From the NCBI RefSeq assembly GCF_024347215.1, contig NZ_AP025282.1, forward strand, positions 4,588,001-4,652,000: DNA of 64,000 bases, written 5' to 3'. A program made the translations under genes and the position numbers. The notes beneath the pieces are model-generated. The model worked only from the letters and a program-made list of their open reading frames with translations, had not been told where the DNA came from and made no database searches. This stretch comes from Aliamphritea ceti. Lineage in GTDB: Bacteria > Pseudomonadota > Gammaproteobacteria > Pseudomonadales > Balneatricaceae. Positions 34,580 to 46,886 of this stretch are shown one piece after another. Position 1 is the stretch's first letter. Every line of letters begins with the position of its first letter.

Positions 34580-36280
34580 TTAATCCTTCAGTACTGGCGA
34601 AAGTAACTGCGCAATGACCGCAGCAGATTCGGGAGTGCTGAAGTAATAGCCTTGTATTTCGTCACAACCGCATTCCTGTAAAAATGTTAGCTGCTCCCGG
34701 GTTTCAACGCCCTCAGCAATCACTGCGATATTCAAATTATTGGCCATAGCAATTATTGCCGTGACTATTTCAGAATCGCTTTTACCATTGAATAATGCCT
34801 GCACAAAAGAACGATCAATTTTTAGCTTATCCACATCAAACAGCTTAAGATAATTCAGTGACGAGTAACCGGTACCGAAATCATCAATTGCCAGACAGAC
34901 CCCATGTTGACGGATACTGTTAAGTATTTCGGTCGCTTTATCCACATTTTCAATCAGTGATGTTTCTGTCAGTTCAAGCTCAATTCTGTCTGCAGTCACA
35001 CCTGTAGAATGGATAATATTCAGAATTTCCTCATCAAGCCGGCCTAATTTAAATTGCTTGCCAGAGATATTAACAGCCATTTTCAGACGTTGATCAAACC
35101 GTTGATGCCAGTCTTTTAGCTGTATACAAGCGGCAGTAAATACCCAACGGGTAAGTGTAGAAATCAAACCGGCATTCTCAGCAATGGGAATAAACACAGC
35201 GGGCGAAATCCACCCTCTTAACGGATGATACCAACGCAACAAAACTTCAAAACCCGTTATACGATGATCCTGAGCGCAGACCTGTGGCTGATAAACAACT
35301 GTCAGCTCCTGATTCTCCAGCGCTGTGCGCAGATCCCTCTCAAGTAATAAATGCTCCTGTAACACCTTACCCATCTGATCGGTATAAAACATAAAGCTGT
35401 TTCGGCCACTCTCTTTAGCTTTATACATTGCGATATCGGCGTTCTTAAGCAGCTCCTCAGTATTTTCCCCGTCGAGTGGATAGACACTAATTCCGATACT
35501 GGCACTCACATAAACGGCAGACTCGCCACCAATATCAAATGGCTGGCCCAATGCTTCAACCATCTTTTTAGCAACCTTTGCCAGATGCTCAACTGCCTGC
35601 AAATCAGTAAACACCACGACAAACTCATCGCCTGAAATACGCGCAACAGTATCGACCTGACGGACTTGTTGCCTGAGAGTTTCAGCAACAGCATTTAATA
35701 CCTTATCACCCGCGCTATGCCCCAGACTGTCATTTACTCGCTTGAAATGATCGAGGTCGATGAACATGACTGCCAGCATGGCATTATCGCGGCACGCCTT
35801 ATCGATGGACTGCCCGAGGCGATCATCCAGCAAGGTACGGTTAGCCAGCCCGGTCAGGGCATCATAGTGCGCCATATAATGTAAACGCTTACGAGAATTG
35901 TCATATGCACTGATATCTGAAAAAACACCCGCATAGTGACTTACGATACCGTCATGGTCCCGAATAACATTAATGTTCAGCCATTCAGGATAAACTTCAC
36001 CGTCTTTGCGGCGATTCCAGATCTCTCCTTGCCACTGGCCAGTTTCTAATATTGCATGCCACATCAATGAATAGAAATGCTGATCATGCCGATGCGAACT
36101 GAGCAGCCTGGGCGTCTGCCCGATAGCTTCTGAAATGGAATAACCAGTTGTTGCTACAAATGATTTATTTACCTGAATAATCTTTAAATTAAGATCGGTC
36201 ACCATGACTGACATAGGAGTCTCAGCAATCAGTCGTTGGCAAATTTCAGGGTCGAATACAGCATCAATGCAATTAATCAT
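34580..36280 (-). CDS. PAS-GGDEF-EAL cyclic-di-GMP signalling protein
   Basis: A 566-residue cytoplasmic protein. The PAS domain (about 12-130) contains MVTDLNLKIIQVNKSFVATTGY and a PAC segment. The GGDEF domain (about 135-295) carries SGDEF, a conservative variant of GGDEF, preceded by an RxxD inhibitory site (RQVD). The EAL domain (about 305-560) reads EVLLRW in place of EALLRW and keeps DDFGTGYSSL and the AEGVET Glu. Metal-binding residues look intact, so phosphodiesterase activity is likely and cyclase activity possible. A small frame upstream overlaps its start by 8 bp. Confidence 0.92.
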   Translation of the reverse strand: MINCIDAVFDPEICQRLIAETPMSVMVTDLNLKIIQVNKSFVATTGYSISEAIGQTPRLLSSHRHDQHFYSLMWHAILETGQWQGEIWNRRKDGEVYPEWLNINVIRDHDGIVSHYAGVFSDISAYDNSRKRLHYMAHYDALTGLANRTLLDDRLGQSIDKACRDNAMLAVMFIDLDHFKRVNDSLGHSAGDKVLNAVAETLRQQVRQVDTVARISGDEFVVVFTDLQAVEHLAKVAKKMVEALGQPFDIGGESAVYVSASIGISVYPLDGENTEELLKNADIAMYKAKESGRNSFMFYTDQMGKVLQEHLLLERDLRTALENQELTVVYQPQVCAQDHRITGFEVLLRWYHPLRGWISPAVFIPIAENAGLISTLTRWVFTAACIQLKDWHQRFDQRLKMAVNISGKQFKLGRLDEEILNIIHSTGVTADRIELELTETSLIENVDKATEILNSIRQHGVCLAIDDFGTGYSSLNYLKLFDVDKLKIDRSFVQALFNGKSDSEIVTAIIAMANNLNIAVIAEGVETREQLTFLQECGCDEIQGYYFSTPESAAVIAQLLSPVLKD

Positions 36281-36482
36281 AAAGATCAGGCACTCCGCTA
36301 AAATAATCGAGAAAATACTTCTGACCTTTATTCGAATTTATAAGAGTTCTGCGATTAAACAGTCCACTCCGGAAATTCGCCAGGCGCTCAAAAGTATCGT
36401 TTAAATTCACTCTCCAGTTACTATTCTCCTCCAGAAAAACTGCAACTTCTTTGCCTTGCATCAAAGCCTTGTCTGACCCCAT
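36273..36482 (-). CDS. Possible small protein coupled to the PAS-GGDEF-EAL gene
   Basis: A 69-residue frame with balanced composition (MGSDKALMQGKEVAVFLEEN to SGVPDLYD), no membrane segment and no recognised family. Its stop overlaps the start of the GGDEF-EAL gene by 8 bp, a common translational-coupling arrangement. However, no clear ribosome-binding site precedes its ATG. It could instead be an untranslated leader. Confidence 0.4.
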   Translation of the reverse strand: MGSDKALMQGKEVAVFLEENSNWRVNLNDTFERLANFRSGLFNRRTLINSNKGQKYFLDYFSGVPDLYD

Positions 36483-36682
36483 TACAAGGTGCTGGAAACA
36501 ATTTTATACATCTGCACATAATGATCATTTTTTGCACAAAACCTAACCATTCGTCTTAAAATCAATAACTTTACGATTACAAATCAAACTGTCATCTTGG
36601 GTAGCCAAACCCTTTATTCTGGCTACTTTCAGTGAGTAAAATGTGCTTCAGCCAGCAGTAACAGAGCAATGAAACGCCCTCT

Positions 36683-37519
36683 ATGAAAAGAAAAATCCCC
36701 ATCAGCCTTCCTCCCCGTCCGGAAGCACTTGTTACCATCGCTAAAGCTCTGAAGTCGAGTGATGTCGATCTGGATCAGGTCTACCGTGTACTCAGATCTG
36801 ACGTCGCACTCTTCTCTTCCGTTATATCAACAGTTAATAGCCCGGCGATCGGTGCTGCAGCCAAAATTAAATCGATCGAACATGCTGTAAACATGCTGGG
36901 CCTGAAAAAGGTTTACTCAGTCGTACAAATTGCAGCATTAAAAAATAGTTTTCCGACACATATTCGTCTTGAACGTTTCTGGGATACTGCGACTGAAGTC
37001 GCTCAAATTGCTGTGATGCTTGCCCGGCGCTATAAAATGATTACCACTGATGACGCATACACACTGGGCATGCTCCACGACTGTGGCATTCCGCTGATGC
37101 TGACATATAAAAATGACTTTCTGAATGTGATGCGTAAGCTAAATGGCAGTGATTTACAGGATATCCACAAGGCTCAACTGAGATTCTATGGTGTCAGCCA
37201 CTTTCAGGTTGGAGCAGCACTCGCACGCCACTGGTTCATACCTGAAGATACTCACTTAGCCATAACGGGCCAGGCTAACTATCTGGATGTACTAAAACAG
37301 AAGAAGGATGAACATGAAGACATGCGCATGCAGCTCTGTACATTATTGCTGGCAAAAGAAATCAGTACCGCCTACCGCACCTATTGGCGTCTCAATGATA
37401 CTGAAGGTACTTTATTCGAACTGAAGCCCGTACTGGCATTTCTGGGCTTATGCGATATGGACTTTCTCGACCTGAAAGAAGAGCTCATCCCTGAACTGGA
37501 TGAGCTCGCAGCTTGTTAA
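36683..37519 (+). CDS. HDOD domain protein
   Basis: A 278-residue protein in which nearly the whole length is an HDOD domain. The start (LPPRPEALVTIAKAL, then VLRSDVALFSSVISTVNSPAIG, SIEHAVNMLGLKKV) fits the family pattern, and the HD position reads GMLHDCG. HDOD proteins lack full HD phosphohydrolase residues and act as scaffolds in signalling, often beside c-di-GMP genes. This one is divergent from a GGDEF-EAL gene. No effector domain is fused to it. A terminator follows. Confidence 0.88.
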   Translation: MKRKIPISLPPRPEALVTIAKALKSSDVDLDQVYRVLRSDVALFSSVISTVNSPAIGAAAKIKSIEHAVNMLGLKKVYSVVQIAALKNSFPTHIRLERFWDTATEVAQIAVMLARRYKMITTDDAYTLGMLHDCGIPLMLTYKNDFLNVMRKLNGSDLQDIHKAQLRFYGVSHFQVGAALARHWFIPEDTHLAITGQANYLDVLKQKKDEHEDMRMQLCTLLLAKEISTAYRTYWRLNDTEGTLFELKPVLAFLGLCDMDFLDLKEELIPELDELAAC

Positions 37520-37562
37520 TTAAGGCCTTCGAAATACAGCCATAGATTAAAAATCAAAGACA

Positions 37563-37593
37563 CAAAAAAACCCGCCAATGGCGGGTTTTTTTA
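37563..37593. terminator. Bidirectional terminator between HDOD gene and EF-G2
   Basis: AAAAAAACCCGCC/GGCGGGTTTTTTT with an AAT loop, flanked by A and T runs, lies between convergent genes. Confidence 0.9.
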
Positions 37594-37607
37594 TAGCAAC
37601 TTAAGAA

Positions 37608-39698
37608 TTACTTCTTAGCAGCTGCCTTCTTTTCTTTTTCAGCTTCGATCACTGTCTGAGCAACAGAGTTCGGGCAAGGCATGTAGTGAGAGAACTCCAT
37701 AGAGAACTGACCACGGCCTGAAGTGATAGTACGCAGGTGTCCAATGTAACCGAACATTTCAGCCAGAGGAACGTCTGCTTTAATACGTACACCACTTGCA
37801 CCAGCTTCCTGATCTTTGATCATGCCGCGACGACGGTTAAGGTCACCGATAACATCACCAACGTGATCGTCTGGAGTGAACACATCAACCTTCATGATAG
37901 GTTCGATCAACTGAGGACCGGCCTTAGGCATAGACTGACGGAACGCGCCTTTAGCAGCGATTTCGAAAGCTACAGCTGAGGAGTCAACCGCGTGGAAACC
38001 ACCATCGTACAGTTCAATTTCAACATCCAGTACAGGGAAGCCAGCCAGAGGACCTTCGTCCATCATGCCCTTGAAGCCCTTCTCGATTGCTGGGAAAAAT
38101 TCCTTAGGAACGTTACCACCAACAACAATAGACTTGAATGTGAAACCAGTACCTACTTCACCTGGCTTGATACGGTAGTCGATCTTACCGAACTGACCGG
38201 AACCACCAGACTGCTTCTTGTGCGTGTAGCTGTCTTCAATTAATGAAGTAATTGTTTCGCGGTAAGCAACCTGTGGCTGACCTACTTCCAGTTCAACACC
38301 GTAAGTACGCTTCAGGATGTCTACTTTGATATCCAGGTGCAATTCACCCATACCTTTCAGGATGGTTTCACCGGAATCTTCATCAGTTTCAACAATGAAA
38401 GTTGGATCTTCTGCAACCATCTTACCGATCGCAACACCCATCTTCTCAGTAGAACCTTTGTCCTTAGGAGATACAGCAATAGAAATTACTGGCTCAGGGA
38501 AGATCATAGGTTCCAGAGTACATTCATGTTTAGGATCACACAGAGTGTGACCAGTCTGAACGTTCTTCATACCAACGATAGCCAGGATGTCACCCGCCTG
38601 AGCAGTGCTCAGCTCGGTACGCTCATCAGCGTGCATCTCAACCATACGGCCGATACGCTCAGTCTTACCAGTGAATGAGTTAAGGATAGTGTCACCCTTA
38701 TTCAGTACACCAGAGTAAATACGGATAAAGGTCAGTGCACCGAAGCGGTCATCCATGATTTTGAATGCCAACGCGCGCAGAGGCTCATCTGTAGAAACAG
38801 TCGCTACTTCACCAGTAGGCTCACCAACTTCATCAGTCAGAGGCTGTGCATCAACTTCAGTTGGGCTTGGCAGGTAATCAACAACCGCATCCAGGATCAG
38901 CTGAACACCTTTGTTCTTAAACGCAGAACCACAGTAAGTTGGGAAGAAGTCCAGAGCGATGGTACCTTTACGGATACAACGCTTGATGTCTTCGATAGAA
39001 GGCTCTTCACCATCCATGTAAGCCATCATCAGATCATCGTCCTGTTCAACAGCAGTCTCGATCAGCTTCTCACGGTACATCTCTACGTCATCTACCATGT
39101 CCGCAGGGATATCAACGATTTCGAAGTTTTCTGGCTTACCAGAATCATCCCAAACGTATGCAGTACGAGACAGCAGATCAACCAGACCTACGAAGTTTTC
39201 TTCGATACCGATTGGCAGAGTCATAACCATTGGGTTTGCACCCAATACGTTCTCAACCTGGTCAACAACGCGCAGGAAGTCTGCACCCATGCGGTCCAGC
39301 TTGTTAACGAAGATGATACGTGCAACTTCAGATTCGTTCGCGTAACGCCAGTTAGTCTCAGACTGAGGCTCAACACCACCGGAACCACAGAATACACCAA
39401 CACCACCATCCAGTACTTTCAGGGAACGGTATACTTCAACTGTGAAGTCAACGTGACCAGGAGTATCGATGATGTTGAAACGGTGATCCTTCCAGTAACA
39501 GGTAGTCGCCGCTGACTGGATAGTAATACCCCGCTCAGCTTCCTGCTCCATGAAATCGGTGGTAGATTCACCGTCATGTACTTCACCGGTTTTATGGATC
39601 TTACCAGTCAGTTTCAGGATACGTTCAGTCGTAGTAGTTTTACCCGCGTCTACGTGGGCGAAAATACCGATATTACGGTAGTGTGATAAGTCTGCCAT
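37608..39698 (-). CDS. fusA2: Elongation factor G, second type (EF-G2)
   Basis: A ribosomal translocase GTPase of 696 residues from the chosen ATG (MADLSHYRNIGIFAHVDAGK). An upstream in-frame TTG is less likely. G1 AHVDAGKT, G2/G3 DTPGHVDF and G4 NKLDRMGADF are intact, and domains II-V follow to a Lys-rich tail (EKEKKAAAKK). Wording such as VFCGSGGVEPQSETNWRYANES matches, from memory, the second EF-G of Pseudomonas and Vibrio rather than the str-operon enzyme, and no rpsL/rpsG/tuf genes flank it. A TATAAT-like -10 lies upstream at 39737-39742. It probably duplicates or specialises EF-G function. Confidence 0.88.
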   Translation of the reverse strand: MADLSHYRNIGIFAHVDAGKTTTTERILKLTGKIHKTGEVHDGESTTDFMEQEAERGITIQSAATTCYWKDHRFNIIDTPGHVDFTVEVYRSLKVLDGGVGVFCGSGGVEPQSETNWRYANESEVARIIFVNKLDRMGADFLRVVDQVENVLGANPMVMTLPIGIEENFVGLVDLLSRTAYVWDDSGKPENFEIVDIPADMVDDVEMYREKLIETAVEQDDDLMMAYMDGEEPSIEDIKRCIRKGTIALDFFPTYCGSAFKNKGVQLILDAVVDYLPSPTEVDAQPLTDEVGEPTGEVATVSTDEPLRALAFKIMDDRFGALTFIRIYSGVLNKGDTILNSFTGKTERIGRMVEMHADERTELSTAQAGDILAIVGMKNVQTGHTLCDPKHECTLEPMIFPEPVISIAVSPKDKGSTEKMGVAIGKMVAEDPTFIVETDEDSGETILKGMGELHLDIKVDILKRTYGVELEVGQPQVAYRETITSLIEDSYTHKKQSGGSGQFGKIDYRIKPGEVGTGFTFKSIVVGGNVPKEFFPAIEKGFKGMMDEGPLAGFPVLDVEIELYDGGFHAVDSSAVAFEIAAKGAFRQSMPKAGPQLIEPIMKVDVFTPDDHVGDVIGDLNRRRGMIKDQEAGASGVRIKADVPLAEMFGYIGHLRTITSGRGQFSMEFSHYMPCPNSVAQTVIEAEKEKKAAAKK

Positions 39699-39947
39699 TG
39701 CTTCACTCAATTCTATGTGGGCGTAAATTGCGCGCTATTATACAGAACTTTGCGTCTATTTGGATAAGTTTTAAGCAGGACATCAGGCTTTTTTCAAAAA
39801 AAAACCATTTGACCAGCCAAGCGTTCACTAAAAATGTGAAAAAAACGCAGCTTTAATGAAAGTAACGTGAATTTAGCTGCTAGTTAGGCGTGATTAAGTA
39901 TTTTTTTTGCCAACAGGTAAATATATAAACTCTGATTTTTCTCCAGC

Positions 39948-39976
39948 AAAAAAGGCAGTAAAAACTGCCTTTATTC
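39948..39976 (-). terminator. Terminator of prpE
   Basis: AAAGGCAGT/ACTGCCTTT with a 4-5 nt loop is followed by TTTTTTGC on the minus strand, about 25 bp after the prpE stop. Confidence 0.85.
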
Positions 39977-40000
39977 AAGCTAAAAAAGCATCACTATTAA

Positions 40001-41893
40001 CTACTGAGAAATCAGACCTCGTCGATCCATTATGGCTTCAATTTCAGGTAAACTCGCAGGATCATCTATCGTCGAAGGAATCGAATAATCCTCTTTATCA
40101 GCAATCTGACGCAGTAATTTACGCAGAATTTTACCCGAACGGGTTTTCGGTAAGCGTTGCACCACTACAGCCTTTTTAAAGCTAGCAACGGCACCTATCT
40201 GCTTTCGAACCATTGCAATCAGCTCGGCCTCAAGTTCTGCCTCATCAAGCTCCACACCATTTTTTAACAGTACCAATCCAATAGGTTGCTGACCTTTGAG
40301 GCTATCATTAATACCAATCACCGCACACTCGGCAACTGCAGGATGGCCAGCAACAACCTCTTCCATTTCGCCAGTGGATAAACGGTGGCCAGCCACATTT
40401 ATGACATCATCAGTACGGCCCATAATGAAAACATAGCCATCTTCATCTTTATAGCCACCATCACCGGAACAGTAATACCCTGGATACTCTGACAAATACC
40501 CCTCTTTAAACCGGTTAAAATCCCCCCAGACAGTCGGCAAGCAACTTGGCGGTAAAGGCAGTTTAAGGGCAATACTTCCCTGTTCACCGTCAGGTAGTTG
40601 ATTCCCTTCAGCATCCAGAATTTGTACATTAAAACCCGGCACAGGTACTGTTGATGAACCAGGTTTAGGATCCAGATGCTCAACACCTGTTAAGTTTCCA
40701 CAAATAGCCCAACCAGTCTCCGTCTGCCACCAGTGATCAACAACAGGCTTATTCAGCGTCGCTTTCGTCCATTCATATGTTGGAGGATCCAGCCGCTCAC
40801 CTGCCATAAAAACAGTCTCTAGCGAGCTTAAATTATACTCAGCCAGACAAACTGACTCGGGATCTTCTTTCTTAATCGCTCGAAAGGCTGTGGGTGCTGC
40901 AAATAACGCTTTGACCTTATATTCAGAGCAAACACGCCAAAATGCCCCCGCATCAGGAGTCTTAATAGGTTTACCTTCATAGACTACTGTCGTACAACCC
41001 GCCAGAAGTGGCCCATAGACAATGTATGAATGACCTACCACCCACCCCACATCAGAGGCGGCCCAAAACACTTCTCCCGGCTCCATATTATAAATAGCCT
41101 TCATGCTGTACTTAAGTGCGACAGCATGACCACCGTTATCACGTACAACACCTTTAGGCTTCCCCGTAGTACCGGATGTGTAGAGGATATATAAAGGATC
41201 TGTCGCTTTAACCGGCACACATGCAGCAGGCACTGTACTCTGCATTGCGTCATGCCAATCAACATCACGCCCATCAGTCATGCTGGCTACAGCCTGGGGG
41301 CGTTGCAATATTATGCAGGCATCAGGTTTATGCCTAGAACGCTCAATAGCCTCATCCAGAAGCGGTTTATACTCAATGATTTTGCTGATTTCGATGCCAC
41401 AGGAGCACGAAACAACTACCTTGGGCGCGGCATCTTCTATACGTACGGCAAGCTCTTTAGGCGCAAAGCCGCCAAACACTACTGAATGAATAGCACCCAA
41501 ACGGGCAACAGCCAACATAGTAATAACGGCTTCCGCGACCATAGGCATATAGATAACAACCCGATCACCTTTTGTTACACCGCTATCGCGCAAAACACCG
41601 GCACATTTTGCTACTTCATCACGTAGCTCTGTGTAACTATACTGCCGCTTCTGGCCAGTCACTGGTGAATCAAATATCAATGCAGTTTGATTACCACGGC
41701 CTTCTTCTACGTGATAGTCCAGCGCCAGATATGCCGTATTTAACTCACCATCCACAAACCAGCGATCGATGCCGTTATCGTCTTTACTGAGAATCGTTTG
41801 TGGTGCTTTATACCAGCTCAGTTGAGCGGCCTTTTCTGCCCAAAACAATTCTGGCGTTTCAACTGACTTTGAATATTCGGCGATATACGACAT
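40001..41893 (-). CDS. prpE: Propionate-CoA ligase
   Basis: Activates propionate to propionyl-CoA through an acyl-adenylate. The 630 residues match PrpE (E. coli 628). The acyl-CoA synthetase core has the P-loop YTSGTTGKPKGV, the A5 WWQTETGW, the SGDGG motif, and the catalytic Lys region KTRSGKILRK. The N-terminal acetyl-CoA-synthetase-like extension is present. Acetyl-CoA synthetase is the alternative; length and overall wording favour PrpE. It stands alone, without prpB, prpC or acnD in the window, so propionate catabolism genes must lie elsewhere. Confidence 0.92.
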   Translation of the reverse strand: MSYIAEYSKSVETPELFWAEKAAQLSWYKAPQTILSKDDNGIDRWFVDGELNTAYLALDYHVEEGRGNQTALIFDSPVTGQKRQYSYTELRDEVAKCAGVLRDSGVTKGDRVVIYMPMVAEAVITMLAVARLGAIHSVVFGGFAPKELAVRIEDAAPKVVVSCSCGIEISKIIEYKPLLDEAIERSRHKPDACIILQRPQAVASMTDGRDVDWHDAMQSTVPAACVPVKATDPLYILYTSGTTGKPKGVVRDNGGHAVALKYSMKAIYNMEPGEVFWAASDVGWVVGHSYIVYGPLLAGCTTVVYEGKPIKTPDAGAFWRVCSEYKVKALFAAPTAFRAIKKEDPESVCLAEYNLSSLETVFMAGERLDPPTYEWTKATLNKPVVDHWWQTETGWAICGNLTGVEHLDPKPGSSTVPVPGFNVQILDAEGNQLPDGEQGSIALKLPLPPSCLPTVWGDFNRFKEGYLSEYPGYYCSGDGGYKDEDGYVFIMGRTDDVINVAGHRLSTGEMEEVVAGHPAVAECAVIGINDSLKGQQPIGLVLLKNGVELDEAELEAELIAMVRKQIGAVASFKKAVVVQRLPKTRSGKILRKLLRQIADKEDYSIPSTIDDPASLPEIEAIMDRRGLISQ

Positions 41894-42127
41894 TTCAAGC
41901 GGCCTCTTCTCTATTATTGTTGTACTTTCTCACACAAATTATCTGCCGAGCACAGCCGGACCTGACTCAGACGTTACAGATACTCTAATAGATAAAGACA
42001 GCAAAGAAACTACGACATAAGGCTAAATTGTCGACCATATTGAGTAAATTTCATAATTAATCATGAAATTAATACCAAAAACAAAATCATTGTCGACAAT
42101 AAATCAAAACCGCAAAAGTAAATGACA
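41894..42127. other. Intergenic region upstream of prpE
   Basis: 234 bp with no gene. It holds the prpE promoter region on the minus strand. An inverted repeat TTTCATAATTAATCATGAAA at about 42048-42067 could be an operator. I see no sigma-54 site and no reading frame worth calling. Confidence 0.35.
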
Positions 42128-42159
42128 TAAAAAAACGGAGCATATGCTCCGCTTTTTTA
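42128..42159 (-). terminator. Terminator of the HisA-like gene
   Basis: The self-complementary CGGAGCATATGCTCCG core at about 42136-42151 is flanked by A and T runs and lies about 25 bp after the stop codon. Confidence 0.85.
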
Positions 42160-42180
42160 TCAATTAGTAACGACTAAAAT

Positions 42181-42924
42181 TTACATCATGGCAGGATTCG
42201 GTACATCCTGAGATGCTACTCTCAACGCGTCTTCCATAGAAACAGCGCCGTTAAAGAATGCTCTACCGACAATCGCACCAGCAATATTAGGCAACAGTTG
42301 TAAGCGTGAAATATCATCCAGAGACTTAACCGTACCGCTGGAGATTACCGGAATACGCAGCTCACTTGCCATTTCTGTTGTAGTTGCCAGTGTCGCTTCA
42401 GCATGATCAAGATCGTAATTAATATCGGTATAAATTAACGCGCAAATACCTGAATCCTGCAATGCATGCCCAACCTCTAAAGGTGTGAATGCAGTAGAGT
42501 CACGCCAGCCATTAACCATTACGTGATTATCTTTAACATCAATACTCGCAACTACCCGACCAGGGTAATGTGCGCATACTTCGCTTAAAAAATGACGATC
42601 CATTACAGCTGCTGTACCTAACACAACTCGCTTGGCACCGTGATCAAACCACCATTGAGCGGATGTCATCGTGCTGATACCACCACCTACCTGAACTGGC
42701 ACTCCTGCCTTATCAATGATTTCACAAATAATATCTGCATTATGCTTTTCACCCCGCATGACACCATCTAAATCAACAAGGTGTAGATATGTAGCTCCTT
42801 GTTCTACAAATTTTAATGCGGCTTCAACTGGATCTACATCATACTGAATTGGACTTTCTAAATGTCCATGCTGCAAATTTACACACTTACCATCTAGTAT
42901 CTCGATATCAGGAAAAATAATCAT
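42181..42924 (-). CDS. Divergent HisA-family (ProFAR isomerase-like) TIM-barrel protein
   Basis: A 247-residue HisA/HisF-fold protein. The histidine-biosynthesis isomerase motifs are recognisable: LHLVDLDGVMRG, VQVGGGIST (phosphate loop), ASIDVKDNHV..GW, IYTDI and AIVGRAFFNG. But the N-terminal catalytic motif reads FPDIEILDGKCV where HisA has PALDL/PAIDL, with Glu at the catalytic Asp position. The second phosphate loop is SSGTV rather than SGGV/SGGI, and the usual TDI.RDG reads TDINYDL. It stands alone, away from other his genes. GGAGG precedes the start. It is either a diverged HisA or a paralogue with another role. Confidence 0.75.
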   Translation of the reverse strand: MIIFPDIEILDGKCVNLQHGHLESPIQYDVDPVEAALKFVEQGATYLHLVDLDGVMRGEKHNADIICEIIDKAGVPVQVGGGISTMTSAQWWFDHGAKRVVLGTAAVMDRHFLSEVCAHYPGRVVASIDVKDNHVMVNGWRDSTAFTPLEVGHALQDSGICALIYTDINYDLDHAEATLATTTEMASELRIPVISSGTVKSLDDISRLQLLPNIAGAIVGRAFFNGAVSMEDALRVASQDVPNPAMM

Positions 42925-43326
42925 TCCTTGCCTCCAATTTGTTTTTAGCGCTCACTCGAAAAAACATAATTAAGCATAGACGAAAATTTTAAATTTCCCC
43001 ATGAAAGACTGTCGGTAACAGGCATTGACGGTAGAAAAAAGCAAAATAAATCAATAATTTCGCTACTACTGTCTAAAAAATTTACAACGACTTGGTAATC
43101 ATTCACAACAACATCAATTTTATGGATCTAAATTCACTTCACTCATTATTTAATCATTACGAGAATAATATCAAAATCATCTCTGTTAACATTTCTTCCT
43201 GGCCTGACAGACTGAATTTTCCTTAAACCACCAAAGCCTTTCTGGCCATAATAACGTTCTAAAACGTCGCTGGATTTTCAAACAGGTGAGCTTGAACAAC
43301 TGAAGACCTGACTTTTCTGCAGACGA
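42925..43326. other. 402-bp AT-rich intergenic region
   Basis: Lies between the HisA-like gene start and the rrn terminator and is strongly AT-rich. It should hold the HisA-like promoter. The only frame of note is a 34-codon plus-strand one (43122-43226) without a ribosome-binding site; I do not call it. No repeat or RNA is recognised. Confidence 0.4.
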
Positions 43327-43359
43327 AAAAAAACCCTGCTACAACGTAGCAGGGTTTCT
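43327..43359 (-). terminator. rRNA operon terminator
   Basis: AACCCTGCTA/TAGCAGGGTT with a 5-nt loop is followed by a run of eight T on the minus strand, about 10-15 bp after the 5S 3' end. Confidence 0.92.
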
Positions 43360-43369
43360 TAAATAGGTG

Positions 43370-43485
43370 CTTGGCGATGACCTACTCTCACATGGGGAAT
43401 CCCCACACTACCATCGGCGCTAAGACGTTTCACTTCCGAGTTCGGTAAGGGATCGGGTGGTTCCATCTCGCTATGGTCGCCAAGC
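43370..43485 (-). rRNA. 5S ribosomal RNA
   Basis: About 116 nt. The terminal helix GCTTGGCGACC/…CGCCAAGC closes the molecule, and the internal stretches CCCGATCCC..ACCGAACTCGGAAGTGAAACG (interrupted) and CGATGGTAGTGTGGGG are diagnostic. It is the last gene of the operon. Confidence 0.97.
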
Positions 43486-43646
43486 AAAAAACTGTAACAA
43501 TAAAAATCCTGTATGCCTTCTTCAGGCTAATCCGAGTCTTAAGATGATGTACAAACTCTAATCCAACATGCTTTGCAGCAATGTATCTTCATCAATCACT
43601 TGATCCGTGTTGTGTAATCACACAACCAAACGCTTTTGGCGTTATA

Positions 43647-46535
<2,889 letters not shown>

Positions 46536-46692
46536 ATATAACCCAAAAGGGTCTGATTCAAAGTGACTGATAAAACTTCATAGCCATCTACTTTATACAA
46601 AGTAAATAACGCTGAAGTAACGATACATTTACGCCGGATTAGCGCTTGTACATTTTTTACTTCTTAATTCTCGTTTTTTACAGGATTTAAAT

Positions 46693-46703
46693 TGTTAAAG
46701 AGC
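46693..46703 (-). promoter_or_regulatory. boxA antitermination element in the 16S-23S spacer
   Basis: The minus strand reads GCTCTTTAACA, the canonical rRNA boxA that loads NusB/NusE. It lies upstream of the 23S gene, as in other gammaproteobacterial rrn spacers. Confidence 0.85.
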
Positions 46704-46810
46704 GTTCTGTCTAAAAAAAGACAAAAGGTAATACACATGATTTTCATGTATTAGCTTTTGTATTCTCAAATACAAATCTTAAGTACTAACCACTCTCAAG
46801 GCATGAGAAA

Positions 46811-46886
46811 TGGTGGAGCTATGCGGGATCGAACCGCAGACCTCCTGCGTGCAAAGCAGGCGCTCTCCCAGCTGAGCTATAGCCCC
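46811..46886 (-). tRNA. tRNA-Ala(UGC)
   Basis: A 76-nt gene beginning GGGGCTATAGCTCAGCTGGG, with anticodon loop TTTGCAC (anticodon TGC), T-loop GGTTCGATCC and encoded CCA. It lies in the 16S-23S spacer. No tRNA-Ile accompanies it: 63 bp separate it from the 16S 3' end and about 275 bp from the 23S start, and neither gap holds another tRNA. Confidence 0.98.

Noticed and set aside
42048..42067. AT-rich inverted repeat upstream of prpE as a mobile-element end
   Set aside because: No transposase or matching repeat elsewhere in the window; more likely an operator or chance.
43122..43226. 34-codon plus-strand frame between the HisA-like gene and the rrn operon
   Set aside because: No ribosome-binding site and strongly AT-rich sequence; expected by chance.
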